DNA of 64,000 nucleotides from Ancylobacter gelatini (GTDB lineage: Bacteria > Pseudomonadota > Alphaproteobacteria > Rhizobiales > Xanthobacteraceae), in the NCBI RefSeq assembly GCF_022601675.1, contig NZ_JAKVIL010000004.1, forward strand, positions 248,001 through 312,000, read 5' to 3'. How positions within the stretch are numbered: position 1 is the first letter of the stretch; each line of letters opens with the position of its first letter. Positions 50,968 through 60,128 of the stretch are shown here, one piece after another. The translations under genes and the position numbers were made by a program. The notes beneath the pieces are model-generated. The model was not told the origin of the DNA and did not search any database. It saw only the letters and a program-made list of their open reading frames with translations.

Positions 50968-52449
50968 ATGACCGACGCCCTTCCCTCGCCCACCGGCCGC
51001 CCCGATCGCCCCGCTCTCGTCTGGTTGCGCGACGATCTTCGCCTGGGCGACAACCCGGCACTCGCCGCCGCCATCGCCTCGGGCCGGCCGGTGCAGTTGC
51101 TTTATGTGCTGGACGAGGAAAGTCCCGGCCTGCGCCCGCTGGGCGGGGCAGCGCGCTGGTGGCTCGGGCGCGCGCTCGCGGCGCTGGAGCGCGACATCGC
51201 GGCGCATGGCGGCCGGCTGTTGCTGCGGCGGGGTGCGGCCGGGGCGGTGATCGCCGCGTCGGTCAAGGAGATCGGCGCCGCCACGGTCTATTGGAATCGG
51301 CGGTACGGCGCGGCCGAGATCGCGGTCGACACCGCGCTCAAGGCCGAGCTGCGCGCGCAGGGCGTCCTCGTGGAGAGCTTCGGCGCCACGCTGCTGCACG
51401 AGCCGTGGACCGTGCTGACGCAAGCCAGAAGCCCCTACAAGGTCTTCACCCCATTCTTCCGTGCCGCGGCGAGCCAGCCGATGCGCGCGCCGCTCCCGCG
51501 CCCCACCGGCAACGGCTGGCTGCGGCCGGCAGCGGACGCACCGCCGGGCGAAGCGCTCGCCGACTGGCATCTGGAGCCCTCGCGCCCCGACTGGGCGGGC
51601 GGGCTGCGGGAGGCCTGGCAACCGGGCGAGGACGGGGCACGGGCGGCGCTGCACGCCTTCCTCGACCATGGCATCCACGGCTATGCGCAGGGCCGTGACG
51701 TGCCGGGCCGTGCCAATGTCTCACGGCTGTCGCCCTTCCTGCGCTTCGGCCATATCTCGCCCCATCAGGTCCTTGCAGCGCTGCGCCATGCCGAGGCCGC
51801 TGGCGAGGTGGCGGCGCCGGATGCGGCCAAGTTCACCAGCGAAATCTACTGGCGGGAGTTCTGCTACCATCTGATGTTCCATCTGTCGGACATCGCCGCG
51901 ACCAATATCGACCGGCGCTTCGACGTGGTGGAATGGCGCGACGACGCCACGCTGGAAACAGCATGGCGCAAGGGGCTCACCGGCTATCCCATCATCGATG
52001 CCGGCATGCGCCAGCTCTGGCGCACCGGCTGGATGCACAACCGGGTGCGCATGCTCGCCGCCTCGTTCCTGATCAAGCACGGGCTCACCGACTGGCGACA
52101 CGGCGAGCGCTGGTTCTGGGACACGCTGGTGGATGCCGATGCCGCGAATAATCCGGCGGGCTGGCAATGGGTCGCCGGCTGCGGGGCGGATGCCGCGCCG
52201 TGGTTCCGCATCTTCAATCCCGTGACGCAGGGGGAGAAATTCGATCCCGAGGGCGCCTATGTCCGCGAATTCGTGCCGGAACTCGCAGGGCTGCCGCCGC
52301 GCCTGATCCACCGGCCATGGGACGCCGATGCCGCGACGCTCCGGGCCGCCGGCGTGGAACTCGGCCGGACTTATCCGCGCCCGATCCTGGATCTGGCCGC
52401 CGGAAGAACGCGGGCGCTGGAGGCGCTGGGGTGCATTCGCGGCGAATGA
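50968..52449 (+). CDS. phrB: Deoxyribodipyrimidine photo-lyase
   Basis: Light-driven repair of cyclobutane pyrimidine dimers, with FAD and a second antenna chromophore. 493 aa: N-terminal photolyase domain (LVWLRDDLRLGDNPALAAAI) and C-terminal FAD domain with SRLSPFLRFGHISPHQVL, YWREFCYHLMFH and IDAGMRQLWRTGWMHNRVRM, ending DAANNPAGWQWVAGCGADAA. The Trp chain and FAD-binding residues seem intact, which fits a class I CPD photolyase better than a cryptochrome. ATG 50968 follows GAGGGACCTG. It is 81 bp before cysK. Confidence 0.95.
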   Translation: MTDALPSPTGRPDRPALVWLRDDLRLGDNPALAAAIASGRPVQLLYVLDEESPGLRPLGGAARWWLGRALAALERDIAAHGGRLLLRRGAAGAVIAASVKEIGAATVYWNRRYGAAEIAVDTALKAELRAQGVLVESFGATLLHEPWTVLTQARSPYKVFTPFFRAAASQPMRAPLPRPTGNGWLRPAADAPPGEALADWHLEPSRPDWAGGLREAWQPGEDGARAALHAFLDHGIHGYAQGRDVPGRANVSRLSPFLRFGHISPHQVLAALRHAEAAGEVAAPDAAKFTSEIYWREFCYHLMFHLSDIAATNIDRRFDVVEWRDDATLETAWRKGLTGYPIIDAGMRQLWRTGWMHNRVRMLAASFLIKHGLTDWRHGERWFWDTLVDADAANNPAGWQWVAGCGADAAPWFRIFNPVTQGEKFDPEGAYVREFVPELAGLPPRLIHRPWDADAATLRAAGVELGRTYPRPILDLAAGRTRALEALGCIRGE

Positions 52450-52530
52450 CGCGTCTCGCCGGTTGCCGATCCGGTTCCACGACACTAATTTCGTGAACCT
52501 TTTCGCAACGCGCAGAACCCAAATCATCCC

Positions 52531-53562
52531 ATGGACATCCGCAACGGCCTCGTCGAATCGATCGGCAATACGCCGCTCATCAAGCTGCAACGCGCCTCGG
52601 AAGAGACCGGCTGCACCATTCTCGGCAAGGCGGAATTCCTCAACCCCGGCCAATCGGTGAAAGACCGCGCCGCGCTGTTCATCATCAAGGACGCGGTGGC
52701 GAAGGGCCTGCTCAAGCCGGGGGGCGTCATTGTCGAGGGCACGGCGGGCAATACCGGCATCGGCCTCGCGCTGGTCGGCAACGCGCTCGGCTTCCGCTCG
52801 GTGATCGTGATTCCCGAAACCCAGAGCCAGGAAAAGAAGGACATGCTGCGCCTTGCGGGCGCGGCGCTGGTGGAGGTGCCTGCGGTCGCCTATGCCAACC
52901 CGAACAACTATGTGAAGGTCTCCGGCCGCCTTGCCGAAGCCCTGGCGAAAACCGAGCCGAACGGGGCGGTCTGGGCCAACCAATTCGACAATATCGCCAA
53001 CCGGCAGGCCCATATCGAGACCACCGGCCCGGAAATCTGGGACCAGACCGAGGGTGAAATCAGTGGTTTCGTCAGCGCGGTCGGCACCGGCGGCACGCTG
53101 GCGGGCTGCGCCCTTGCGCTCAAGGAGCGCAATGCCCGCATCAAGATCGCCCTCGCCGATCCGTTCGGCGCCGCGCTCTATTCCTATTACACCACCGGCG
53201 AACTGAAGGCCGAAGGCTCCTCGATCACCGAAGGCATCGGGCAGGGCCGCATCACCGCCAATCTCGAAGGCGCGCCGATCGATATCGCCTACCAGATCCC
53301 GGACGCCGAGGCGGTGCAGATCGTGTTCGACCTGCTCGAATATGAGGGCCTGTGCCTGGGTGGATCATCCGGCATCAATGTCGCCGGCGCGATCCGCCTC
53401 GCGAAGGAACTCGGCCCGGGGCACACCATCGTCACCGTGCTGTGCGACTTCGGCACCCGTTACCAGTCGAAACTGTTCAACCCCGACTTCCTGCGCGAAA
53501 AGGGCCTGCCCGTTCCCGGCTGGCTGGAGCGCAGGATCGAATTGCCGAGCGTGCTGGTGTGA
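52531..53562 (+). CDS. cysK: Cysteine synthase A
   Basis: PLP enzyme making cysteine from O-acetylserine and sulfide. 343 aa. The PLP lysine is Lys44 in NPGQSVKDRAA; the Asn/Thr substrate loop is VEGTAGNTGIGLA and the phosphate cradle SAVGTGGTLAG. It belongs to the longer bacterial form related to cystathionine-beta-synthase-like enzymes (SPG-type end LCLGGSSGINVAGAIRLA). The stop codon overlaps the next start (TGATG), so it is coupled with the alanyl-tRNA editing gene, and sseA follows: a sulfur/cysteine operon. Confidence 0.94.
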   Translation: MDIRNGLVESIGNTPLIKLQRASEETGCTILGKAEFLNPGQSVKDRAALFIIKDAVAKGLLKPGGVIVEGTAGNTGIGLALVGNALGFRSVIVIPETQSQEKKDMLRLAGAALVEVPAVAYANPNNYVKVSGRLAEALAKTEPNGAVWANQFDNIANRQAHIETTGPEIWDQTEGEISGFVSAVGTGGTLAGCALALKERNARIKIALADPFGAALYSYYTTGELKAEGSSITEGIGQGRITANLEGAPIDIAYQIPDAEAVQIVFDLLEYEGLCLGGSSGINVAGAIRLAKELGPGHTIVTVLCDFGTRYQSKLFNPDFLREKGLPVPGWLERRIELPSVLV

Positions 53563-54278
53563 TGGCAACCCATCTTCTGTTCCGCGACGACGCCTATCTG
53601 GCCGAGACCGCCGCCGTCGTGACCGGCGTGACGCCGGAAGGCGGCGTGATCGTCGACCGCACCGTGTTCTACGCCACCGCCGGCGGGCAGCCGGGCGACA
53701 AGGGCGTGCTGGTGCGCGCGGACGGCTCAGAGATCGCGCTGGCCACGGCCGTCTATGGGCCGGACAAGGCTGAGATCATCCATGTACCGGCCACAGCGGG
53801 CGGCGCGCTGCCCGAGCTCGGCGAACAGGTGACATTGCGGCTGGACTGGCCGGTGCGCCACCAGCGCATGCGCATGCACACCGCGCTGCATCTGCTGTCG
53901 GTCGCCCTGCCCTATCCGGTCACTGGCGGCTCGATCGGCGAAAGCGAGAGCCGGCTCGACTTCGACATTCCCGATGCCGGGCTCGACAAGGACGAGATCA
54001 CCGCCAAGGTGAACGCGATGATCGCCACCGGCGCCGCGGTTACCGAAAGCTGGATCAGCGACGACGAACTCGACGCCAATCCGGGTCTGGTCAAAACCAT
54101 GTCGGTGAAGCCGCCGCGCGGCTCCGGACGGGTGCGGTTGGTGAATATCGATGGGCTCGATCTCCAGCCCTGTGGCGGCACCCATGTGCGCAATGTGAGC
54201 GAAATCGGCGCCGTGCTGGTGACGAAAATCGAGAAGAAGGGCCAGCAGAATCGCCGTGTGCGGCTGGCCTTCGCCTGA
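53562..54278 (+). CDS. Alanyl-tRNA editing protein AlaX
   Basis: Free-standing trans-editing domain that hydrolyses Ser- or Gly-mischarged tRNA-Ala. The zinc site is intact: H-x-x-x-H (His106, His110 in HTALHLL) and C-x-x-x-H (Cys204, His208 in PCGGTHV). It has an N-terminal translation-protein-like barrel (FYATAGGQPGDKG), so it is the type II AlaX, 238 aa. It starts inside the cysK stop codon and is followed by sseA after 38 bp. Its place among cysteine genes is notable because serine is the precursor of cysteine and the residue most often mischarged on tRNA-Ala. Confidence 0.92.
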   Translation: MATHLLFRDDAYLAETAAVVTGVTPEGGVIVDRTVFYATAGGQPGDKGVLVRADGSEIALATAVYGPDKAEIIHVPATAGGALPELGEQVTLRLDWPVRHQRMRMHTALHLLSVALPYPVTGGSIGESESRLDFDIPDAGLDKDEITAKVNAMIATGAAVTESWISDDELDANPGLVKTMSVKPPRGSGRVRLVNIDGLDLQPCGGTHVRNVSEIGAVLVTKIEKKGQQNRRVRLAFA

Positions 54279-54316
54279 GACGCGTGCGTTTGCGGCCTGT
54301 ACCGGGAGTTTGAGCG

Positions 54317-55165
54317 ATGGCCTACGATCCCCACTTCGTCAGTACCGAATGGCTCGCCGACCATCTCGGCGCACCGAACCTCGTCATCGTCGACGGCTCC
54401 TGGCACATGCCGGCGACGGGACGCAGCGGGCGCGCCGAATATCTTGAGCGGCACATTCCCGGTGCGGTGTTCTTCGACCTCGACGCCATCTCCGACACAT
54501 CGAGCCCCCTGCCGCATATGCTGCCGTCGGAGACGCTGTTCCGGGCGGCGATGGAAGCGCTGGGCATCGGCCGGACCATGAAGATCGTGGTTTACGATAC
54601 CGCAGGCCTGTTCTCGGCGCCGCGCGTCTGGTGGACGCTCAAGGTGTTCGGCGCCGTGGACGTGCAGATACTCGATGGCGGCTTTCCGAAGTGGCTGGAA
54701 GAGGGGCGCCCGCTCGAAGCGGGAGAGCCGAAAATCTATCCGGCGAGCTTCCCCGCCAAGCTCGACCGCGAGCGCGTGGCGAGCCTCGCCGATGTGGCCA
54801 GCGCGATCGCCAGCGGCTCGGCGCAGATTCTCGATGCCCGCGCCGCCGAACGCTTCCGCGGCGAGGTGCCAGAGCCGCGGGTCGGGCTGCGCTCCGGCCA
54901 TATTCCGGGTGCCCGCAACCTGCCGGTTTCGGAAGTGGTGAAGGAGGGCCGCCTCGCCGATGCCGACACGCTGCGCGCAGCCATAGCCGCCTCGGGCATA
55001 GACCCCGCGAAGCCGGTGATCACGAGTTGCGGCTCGGGCGTCACCGCCGCGATCCTGTGGCTCGCGCTCGATACGCTCGGTACCCCGCCAAAGGCGCTCT
55101 ATGACGGATCGTGGACCGAATGGGGCGGCTCCGACCGGCCGATCGCCACCGGCCCGGCGGACTGA
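54317..55165 (+). CDS. sseA: 3-mercaptopyruvate sulfurtransferase
   Basis: Two-domain rhodanese family enzyme that transfers sulfur from 3-mercaptopyruvate to acceptors. The inactive first domain (VDGSWHMPATGR, HIPGAVFFD) and second domain with the catalytic loop SCGSGVTA (Cys238) are clear; C-G-S-G-V-T is the mercaptopyruvate type, whereas thiosulfate enzymes have C-R-K-G-V-T. 282 aa. It is the last gene of cysK-alaX-sseA; a strong terminator follows within 26 bp. Confidence 0.95.
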   Translation: MAYDPHFVSTEWLADHLGAPNLVIVDGSWHMPATGRSGRAEYLERHIPGAVFFDLDAISDTSSPLPHMLPSETLFRAAMEALGIGRTMKIVVYDTAGLFSAPRVWWTLKVFGAVDVQILDGGFPKWLEEGRPLEAGEPKIYPASFPAKLDRERVASLADVASAIASGSAQILDARAAERFRGEVPEPRVGLRSGHIPGARNLPVSEVVKEGRLADADTLRAAIAASGIDPAKPVITSCGSGVTAAILWLALDTLGTPPKALYDGSWTEWGGSDRPIATGPAD

Positions 55166-55190
55166 CGCCGCCTCCGGCAACCGGAAAGTC

Positions 55191-55225
55191 AAAGGGCCGG
55201 CCCGCACGCGCGGACCGGCCCTTTT
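55191..55225 (+). terminator. Strong intrinsic terminator of cysK-alaX-sseA
   Basis: Perfect 10-bp stem AAAGGGCCGG / CCGGCCCTTT with an inner CCGC/GCGG step, followed by T. The A-flank and T-tail make it a textbook terminator, the best in the window. Confidence 0.92.
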
Positions 55226-55285
55226 CGTTGAGACCTGGCGACCACCGGAAGGCAGTCGGCACCCCGCCACAAGCCATGAGGTCAA

Positions 55286-55304
55286 GGCGCGCTACCGGCG
55301 CGCC
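55286..55304 (-). terminator. Possible terminator of the aap operon
   Basis: Perfect 7-bp stem GGCGCGC / GCGCGCC with a TACCG-type loop, 6 bp after the aapP stop. Confidence 0.5.
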
Positions 55305-55309
55305 GCGCC

Positions 55310-56107
55310 TCAGTGCAGGATCTGGCTGAGGAACAGCTTGGTGCGCTCGTGCTGCGGGTTGGAGAAGAACGCGTTCGGCTCGTTCATCTCGATGATCTGG
55401 CCGGCATCCATGAAGATGACGCGGTTGGCAACCTGACGCGCGAAGCCCATTTCATGGGTCACGCACAGCATGGTCATGCCTTCCTCGGCAAGGCTGACCA
55501 TGGTCTCCAGCACTTCCTTGACCATTTCCGGGTCGAGCGCGGAGGTCGGCTCGTCGAACAGCATGATCTTCGGCTTCATGCACAGCGCGCGGGCGATGGC
55601 GACGCGCTGCTGCTGGCCGCCCGAGAGCTGGCCGGGATACTTGGCCGCCTGCTCGGGGATCTTCACCTTTTTGAGGAAGTGCATCGCCAGTTCTTCGGCG
55701 TCCTTCTTGGGCATCTTGCGGACCCAGATTGGCGCCAGCGTCAGGTTTTCGAGAATGGTGAGGTGCGGGAACAGGTTGAAGTGCTGGAAGCACATGCCGA
55801 CCTCGCGGCGGATCTCGTCGATGCGCTTGAGGTCATTGGTCAGTTCGATGCCGTCGACCACGATCGAGCCCTGCTGGTGTTCCTCCAGCCGGTTGATGCA
55901 GCGGATCATGGTCGACTTGCCCGAGCCCGAAGGCCCGCAGATCACGATGCGCTCGCCGCGATGGACGCGCAGGTTGATGTCCTTCAGCACATGGAATTCG
56001 CCGTACCATTTATGCACGCCCACCAGTTCCACCGCGGTTTCGCGCATGGGCGGCGTGTGAACGGCCGGGAGTTCGTCGCCGGAGACGATCGAATGAGGTT
56101 CGGACAT
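55310..56107 (-). CDS. aapP: General L-amino acid ABC transporter, ATP-binding protein AapP
   Basis: ATPase of a polar amino acid importer of the PAAT family, 265 aa. Walker [10 protein letters not shown] (about residue 59), Q-loop [17 protein letters not shown], signature LSGGQQQR (about 161), Walker [15 protein letters not shown] and the switch [18 protein letters not shown] are intact. A 25-residue N-terminal extension before [11 protein letters not shown] resembles rhizobial AapP. It follows aapM by 15 nt and is last in the operon. Confidence 0.95.
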   Translation of the reverse strand: MSEPHSIVSGDELPAVHTPPMRETAVELVGVHKWYGEFHVLKDINLRVHRGERIVICGPSGSGKSTMIRCINRLEEHQQGSIVVDGIELTNDLKRIDEIRREVGMCFQHFNLFPHLTILENLTLAPIWVRKMPKKDAEELAMHFLKKVKIPEQAAKYPGQLSGGQQQRVAIARALCMKPKIMLFDEPTSALDPEMVKEVLETMVSLAEEGMTMLCVTHEMGFARQVANRVIFMDAGQIIEMNEPNAFFSNPQHERTKLFLSQILH

Positions 56108-56122
56108 GGGACTCTCCGTCGT

Positions 56123-57499
56123 TCAGTGTCTGTGGGATGTGTTCAGGCGCCGCTCCACGAAGAGGGAGTAGCGGGACATGCCGAAGCAAAAGAGGAAATA
56201 GATGATGCCGGCGAAGGCGAAGCCGGTGTAGAGCGTCACCGGCGTCGCCCAGTTGGGGTCGGTGAACGCGGCGCGAAGCTGGCCGAGAAAATCGAAGATC
56301 GAGACGATCAGCACCAGCGTCGTGTCCTTGAACAGGCTGATGAAGCTGTTCACGATTCCCGGAATGACCAGGGTGAGCGCCTGCGGCAGGATGATGAGGC
56401 GCATCATCTGCCACCAGCCCAGCCCCATCGACATGGCGCCTTCGTACTGGCCCTTCGGGATCGCCTGCAGGCCGCCGCGGATGACCTCCGCCATATAGGC
56501 GGCCGAGAACAGCGCCACGCCGACCAGCGCGCGCAGCAGGCCATCCGGGTTCACGCCCGAGGGCAGGAACAGCGGCAGCATATAGGTGGCGAAGAACAGC
56601 ACGGTGATCAGCGGCACGCCGCGCCAGAACTCGATGAAGATCACCGAGAGCAGCCGCACGATCGGCATGTGCGAGCGCCGGCCGAGCGCCAGAAGAATGC
56701 CGAGCGGCATCGAGGTGACGATGCCGGTCACCGCGATCACCAGCGTTACCAGCAGGCCGCCCCAGGAGCGGGTCTCCACCTTCTGCAGGCCGAAATCGAA
56801 ATCCCACATCAGGATGATGATGCCGAGCCCGACGAAGAACATGCCGACGCCGCGCGCCGCGCTCATCGCATTGCCGCCGAGCAAAGCGAGGATGCCGCCG
56901 GCAATGGCGCAGAACACCAGCGCCGTCAGCACATAATCCAGCCAGAATCCGGGGTTGAGCCCCATGACCGTGTCGGTGCCCGACATGAACGGGATAACCC
57001 CGGCATGGCCGAGCATGAAGTTCGAGAGGTCGATATTGCCGCCGGTGAGCAGCACGAAGGCCACCACCGGATAGACCGCGAAGAAGAGGAAGGAGTTCAA
57101 CCGCTTCATCGGCCAGTCGAGCACCATGAGCGGCACCAACAGCACCGCGCCGAGGGCGAACACGATGTCGACCCGCCAGCGCTGGTCCGCCGGATAGAAA
57201 CCGTAGATCAGCTGGGAGAACTTCGCCTTGATGAAGGGCCAGCAGGCGCCGACCTCGGGCCCGAGGCAGGCCTCGCGGTTCTGCCCCTCCCATACCGCGT
57301 CAATGAACAGGAAGCGCACCACGGGCGGGACCACCAGCACGAGCAGCGCTATGCCGAACAGGGTGAGCAGGGTGTTGAGAACGCCGGAGAACAGGTTCTC
57401 CCGCATCCACGCGACCGCACCGATATTGCGTTTCGGCGGCGGCAGCGGCGTCACCAGTTCGCTGCGGATGAATGTCCCGTCGTCGAAGGTCAGACTCAT
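56123..57499 (-). CDS. aapM: General L-amino acid ABC transporter, permease AapM
   Basis: Membrane subunit of the AapJQMP transporter, 458 aa. It has about nine membrane segments; the C-terminal half carries the PAAT permease motif AALFSAAYMAEVIRGGLQAI (EAA-like loop GQYEGAMSMGLGWWQMMRLIILPQAL). The N-terminal third is the large extension that sets AapM/AapQ apart from ordinary His-type permeases. It begins 10 nt after aapQ. Confidence 0.95.
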   Translation of the reverse strand: MSLTFDDGTFIRSELVTPLPPPKRNIGAVAWMRENLFSGVLNTLLTLFGIALLVLVVPPVVRFLFIDAVWEGQNREACLGPEVGACWPFIKAKFSQLIYGFYPADQRWRVDIVFALGAVLLVPLMVLDWPMKRLNSFLFFAVYPVVAFVLLTGGNIDLSNFMLGHAGVIPFMSGTDTVMGLNPGFWLDYVLTALVFCAIAGGILALLGGNAMSAARGVGMFFVGLGIIILMWDFDFGLQKVETRSWGGLLVTLVIAVTGIVTSMPLGILLALGRRSHMPIVRLLSVIFIEFWRGVPLITVLFFATYMLPLFLPSGVNPDGLLRALVGVALFSAAYMAEVIRGGLQAIPKGQYEGAMSMGLGWWQMMRLIILPQALTLVIPGIVNSFISLFKDTTLVLIVSIFDFLGQLRAAFTDPNWATPVTLYTGFAFAGIIYFLFCFGMSRYSLFVERRLNTSHRH

Positions 57500-57509
57500 C
57501 GCGCGCTCC

Positions 57510-58700
57510 TCACCGTTCGATCAGCGCGACGCGCCGGTTATAGGTGTTCATGATGATGGAGGTGATGATCGAAATGACCAGGTAGACGCCCATGGTGATC
57601 GCGATGATCTCGATCGCCTGCCCGGTCTGGTTCAGCGTGGTGCCGGCAAACACGGCCACGAGGTCGGGGTAGCCGATCGCGACCGCGAGCGACGAGTTCT
57701 TGGTTAGGTTGAGATACTGGCTGGTGAGCGGGGGAATGATGACCCGCATGGCCTGCGGAATGACCACCAGCCGCAATGTCTGGCTGGAGCGCAGCCCGAG
57801 CGAATGAGCCGCCTCGGTCTGCCCATGGCTCACGGCCATGATGCCGGCGCGCACATTCTCGGCGATGAACGCCGCGGTATAGGTGGCGAGCGCCACGGTC
57901 AGCGCGATGAACTCGGGAATCACCCGCACACCGCCCGCGAAGTTGAAGCCCTTGAGCTCCGGCGCCTCGAACGAGACGGGAAACCCGGTCAGCGCCATCG
58001 CGATCAGCGGCAGCCCGACGATCAGGCCGAGATTGATCCGGAAGGTGGGAAGCGGACGGCCGGTCTCCTCCAGCCGGTTCTTCGACCAGGAGGCGACGAA
58101 CACCGCGATCACGATGGCGAGCCCGAACGCCCACACCACATAACCGGTGCCCTCGGCGAAGACCGGGCGCGGCACGATGAAGCCACGATTGGACAGGAAG
58201 ACCTCGCCGAACAGCGAGATGCTCTGGCGGGGCCCCGGCAGCGCGCTGAGCACGGCGAGATACCAGAACAGGATCTGGAACAGCGGCGGCAGGTTGCGCA
58301 GCAATTCGACATAGACGCTGGACAGCAGCCGGACGACGAAGTTCTTCGACAGGCGGCCGATGCCGACCAGAAGACCGATAATGGTGGCGATGAAGATGCC
58401 GACCACCGCGACCAGCAGCGTGTTGAGCACGCCGACCAGGAAGGCCCGGCCATAGGTGGAGGACTCGCTATAGGGGATCAGCGTCTGGCTGATACCGAAT
58501 CCGGCGGTGTTCTCCATGAACCCGAAGCCTGTGGCGATGTTCTGCGCCTTCAGGTTTTCCTGGGCATTCTGGAGGAAGTCCCAGCCGAGCAGCACGATGA
58601 TGATCAGCGCCGCGAGCTGGAACAGGATGCTTCGGATTTTCGGGTCGTTGATGAAAGATGTCCGCGACCGGGTCGCAGTCGCTTGCGCAAGGTCAGCCAT
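57510..58700 (-). CDS. aapQ: General L-amino acid ABC transporter, permease AapQ
   Basis: First permease of the Aap importer, 396 aa, with about eight membrane segments (first at residues 25-42). The motif ATYTAAFIAENVRAGIMAV and the EAA loop HGQTEAAHSLGLRSSQTLRLVVIPQAM are typical of PAAT permeases. The frame extends to 58733; ATG 58700, with GAGGGGG directly upstream, is the better start. The hairpin in front separates it from aapJ. Confidence 0.95.
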   Translation of the reverse strand: MADLAQATATRSRTSFINDPKIRSILFQLAALIIIVLLGWDFLQNAQENLKAQNIATGFGFMENTAGFGISQTLIPYSESSTYGRAFLVGVLNTLLVAVVGIFIATIIGLLVGIGRLSKNFVVRLLSSVYVELLRNLPPLFQILFWYLAVLSALPGPRQSISLFGEVFLSNRGFIVPRPVFAEGTGYVVWAFGLAIVIAVFVASWSKNRLEETGRPLPTFRINLGLIVGLPLIAMALTGFPVSFEAPELKGFNFAGGVRVIPEFIALTVALATYTAAFIAENVRAGIMAVSHGQTEAAHSLGLRSSQTLRLVVIPQAMRVIIPPLTSQYLNLTKNSSLAVAIGYPDLVAVFAGTTLNQTGQAIEIIAITMGVYLVISIITSIIMNTYNRRVALIER

Positions 58701-58797
58701 GGTCCCCCTCGCCTCGATTCGAGGCTTATTCACACATGTGCGACGGGGAACGGTCCGGTCTGACGCCGGCTAATGCCCGCTCCGCGTCCCGATGGAA

Positions 58798-58828
58798 GTC
58801 GCGCCCGCGCCAGGAGGCGGGGCGCGAC
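58798..58828 (-). terminator. Intercistronic hairpin between aapJ and aapQ
   Basis: Perfect 9-bp stem GTCGCGCCC / GGGCGCGAC with a 13-nt GC-rich loop, eight bases after the aapJ stop. Such hairpins after binding-protein genes usually stabilise or partly terminate the mRNA so that more binding protein than permease is made. Confidence 0.65.
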
Positions 58829-58835
58829 GACCGGA

Positions 58836-59852
58836 TCAGCGGATCGGCGGGGCGTACTGGAGGCCGCCCTTCGTCCACAGCGCGTTGGTGCCGCGCGCGA
58901 GCTTCAGGGGGGTGTCGGGCCCGACGTTACGGTCGTACATCTCGCCGTAATTGCCGACCTGCTTGAGGATCTGGAACGCCCAGTCATTGCCGATGCCGAG
59001 GCCCTCGCCGAACTTGCCCTCGGTTCCGACGATGCGCTTCACTTCCGGATTCTCGGACTTGAGCATCTCGTCGGCATTCTTGGAGGTGATGCCGAGCTCT
59101 TCGCCGTTGACCTGGGCGAACAGGGTCCACTTCACGATGTCGAACCACTGGTCATCGCCGTGGCGCACGACCGGGCCGAGCGGCTCCTTGGAGATGATCT
59201 CGGACAGGACGATATGATCGTCCGGGTTCGTCAGTTTGAGGCGTTCAGCCGCGAGGCCCGAACGGTCGGTGGTGTAGACGTCGCAGCGGCCGGAATCATA
59301 GGCCTTGATGGTCTCGTCAGCGGTCGCGAACGCGATGACTTCGTATTCCATCTTGTTGGCGCGGAAGAAGTCCGCGACGTTCTGCTCGGTCGTGGTGCCG
59401 GTCTGGGTGCAGACCGACGCGCCGGAGAGCTCAAGCGCCGAATTGACGTTCTTGTCCTTGCGGATCAGGAAGCCCTGGCCGTCATAATAGGTGACGCCCG
59501 TGAAGTTCAGGCCGAGCGAGGTGTCGCGCGAAATCGTCCAGGTGGTGTTGCGCGACAGGATGTCGATGTCGCCGGACTGCAGCGCGGTGAAGCGGTCCTT
59601 GGCGGAAAGCGGGGTGAACTTCACCTTGCTGGCATCGCCGAGCACGGCAGCGGCCACGGCGCGGCAGAAATCCACATCGAGGCCGGTCCACTCACCCTTG
59701 TCATTGGGGTTGGAGAAGCCGGGCAGGCCCTGGCTGACGCCGCACTGGATGAAGCCCTTGGACTTTACCTGGTCGAGCGTTGCCGCCTGAGCGCCGACCG
59801 CGCAGAGCCCGAAAGCTCCGGCGAAGGCGAAAGTGGAAATGAGGCGTTTCAT
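58836..59852 (-). CDS. aapJ: General L-amino acid ABC transporter, periplasmic binding protein AapJ
   Basis: Solute-binding protein of the broad-range amino acid importer (AapJQMP of rhizobia). 338 aa, signal peptide at residues 1-23 (STFAFAGAFGLCAVGAQA-A), then the SBP family 3 fold: GFIQCGVSQGLPGFSNPND, the signature GEWTGLDVDFCRAVAAAVLG (about 53-73), and PLGPVVRHGDDQWFDIVKWT near 225. Gene order aapJ-Q-M-P and the divergent metC are as in Rhizobium leguminosarum. Its promoter is at 60035-60063. Confidence 0.95.
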   Translation of the reverse strand: MKRLISTFAFAGAFGLCAVGAQAATLDQVKSKGFIQCGVSQGLPGFSNPNDKGEWTGLDVDFCRAVAAAVLGDASKVKFTPLSAKDRFTALQSGDIDILSRNTTWTISRDTSLGLNFTGVTYYDGQGFLIRKDKNVNSALELSGASVCTQTGTTTEQNVADFFRANKMEYEVIAFATADETIKAYDSGRCDVYTTDRSGLAAERLKLTNPDDHIVLSEIISKEPLGPVVRHGDDQWFDIVKWTLFAQVNGEELGITSKNADEMLKSENPEVKRIVGTEGKFGEGLGIGNDWAFQILKQVGNYGEMYDRNVGPDTPLKLARGTNALWTKGGLQYAPPIR

Positions 59853-60034
59853 GTTAGCTGCCTTCGTTCATTCGGTTTTGATTTATCGCCCCGTTCACGC
59901 TGCGCGAACGGCACGGGTGGAGAAGCAAGGCAATAAGCGTGCCGCATGCACGCCCCTTCGCGCGACAAGGCATGCTTCCTTCGTCTGACGCACAGCCTGC
60001 GGCATGTGTGGCCCGCCTCGCCAGACCTAACGTC

Positions 60035-60063
60035 ATCAGAGCGCCCTATTCATGTACGGTCAA
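60035..60063 (-). promoter_or_regulatory. Promoter of the aap operon
   Basis: On the minus strand TTGACC (60063 to 60058), exactly 17 nt, TCTGAT (60040 to 60035). This gives a leader of about 175 nt before aapJ. The -35 is shared with the palindrome at 60059-60072. Confidence 0.55.
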
Positions 60064-60072
60064 GCGCTTGAC
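60059..60072. repeat. Perfect 14-bp palindrome between aapJ and metC
   Basis: GTCAAGCGCTTGAC reads the same on both strands. Each arm contains a TTGAC box, so two -35 elements point away from each other: leftward to aapJ, rightward to metC (TTGACG 60068-60073, with a weak -10 GCCAAT at 60091-60096). A dimeric regulator bound here would cover both. Confidence 0.75.
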
Positions 60073-60128
60073 GGCCCGCCCGCCGGGGCGGCCAATGGCA
60101 ACCACACTGGGCGACTCGACGCGGTACG

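Noticed and set aside
55313-57553. Open frame of 746 codons on the plus strand
   Set aside because: Antisense to aapP and aapM; Asp/His/Gln-rich shadow.
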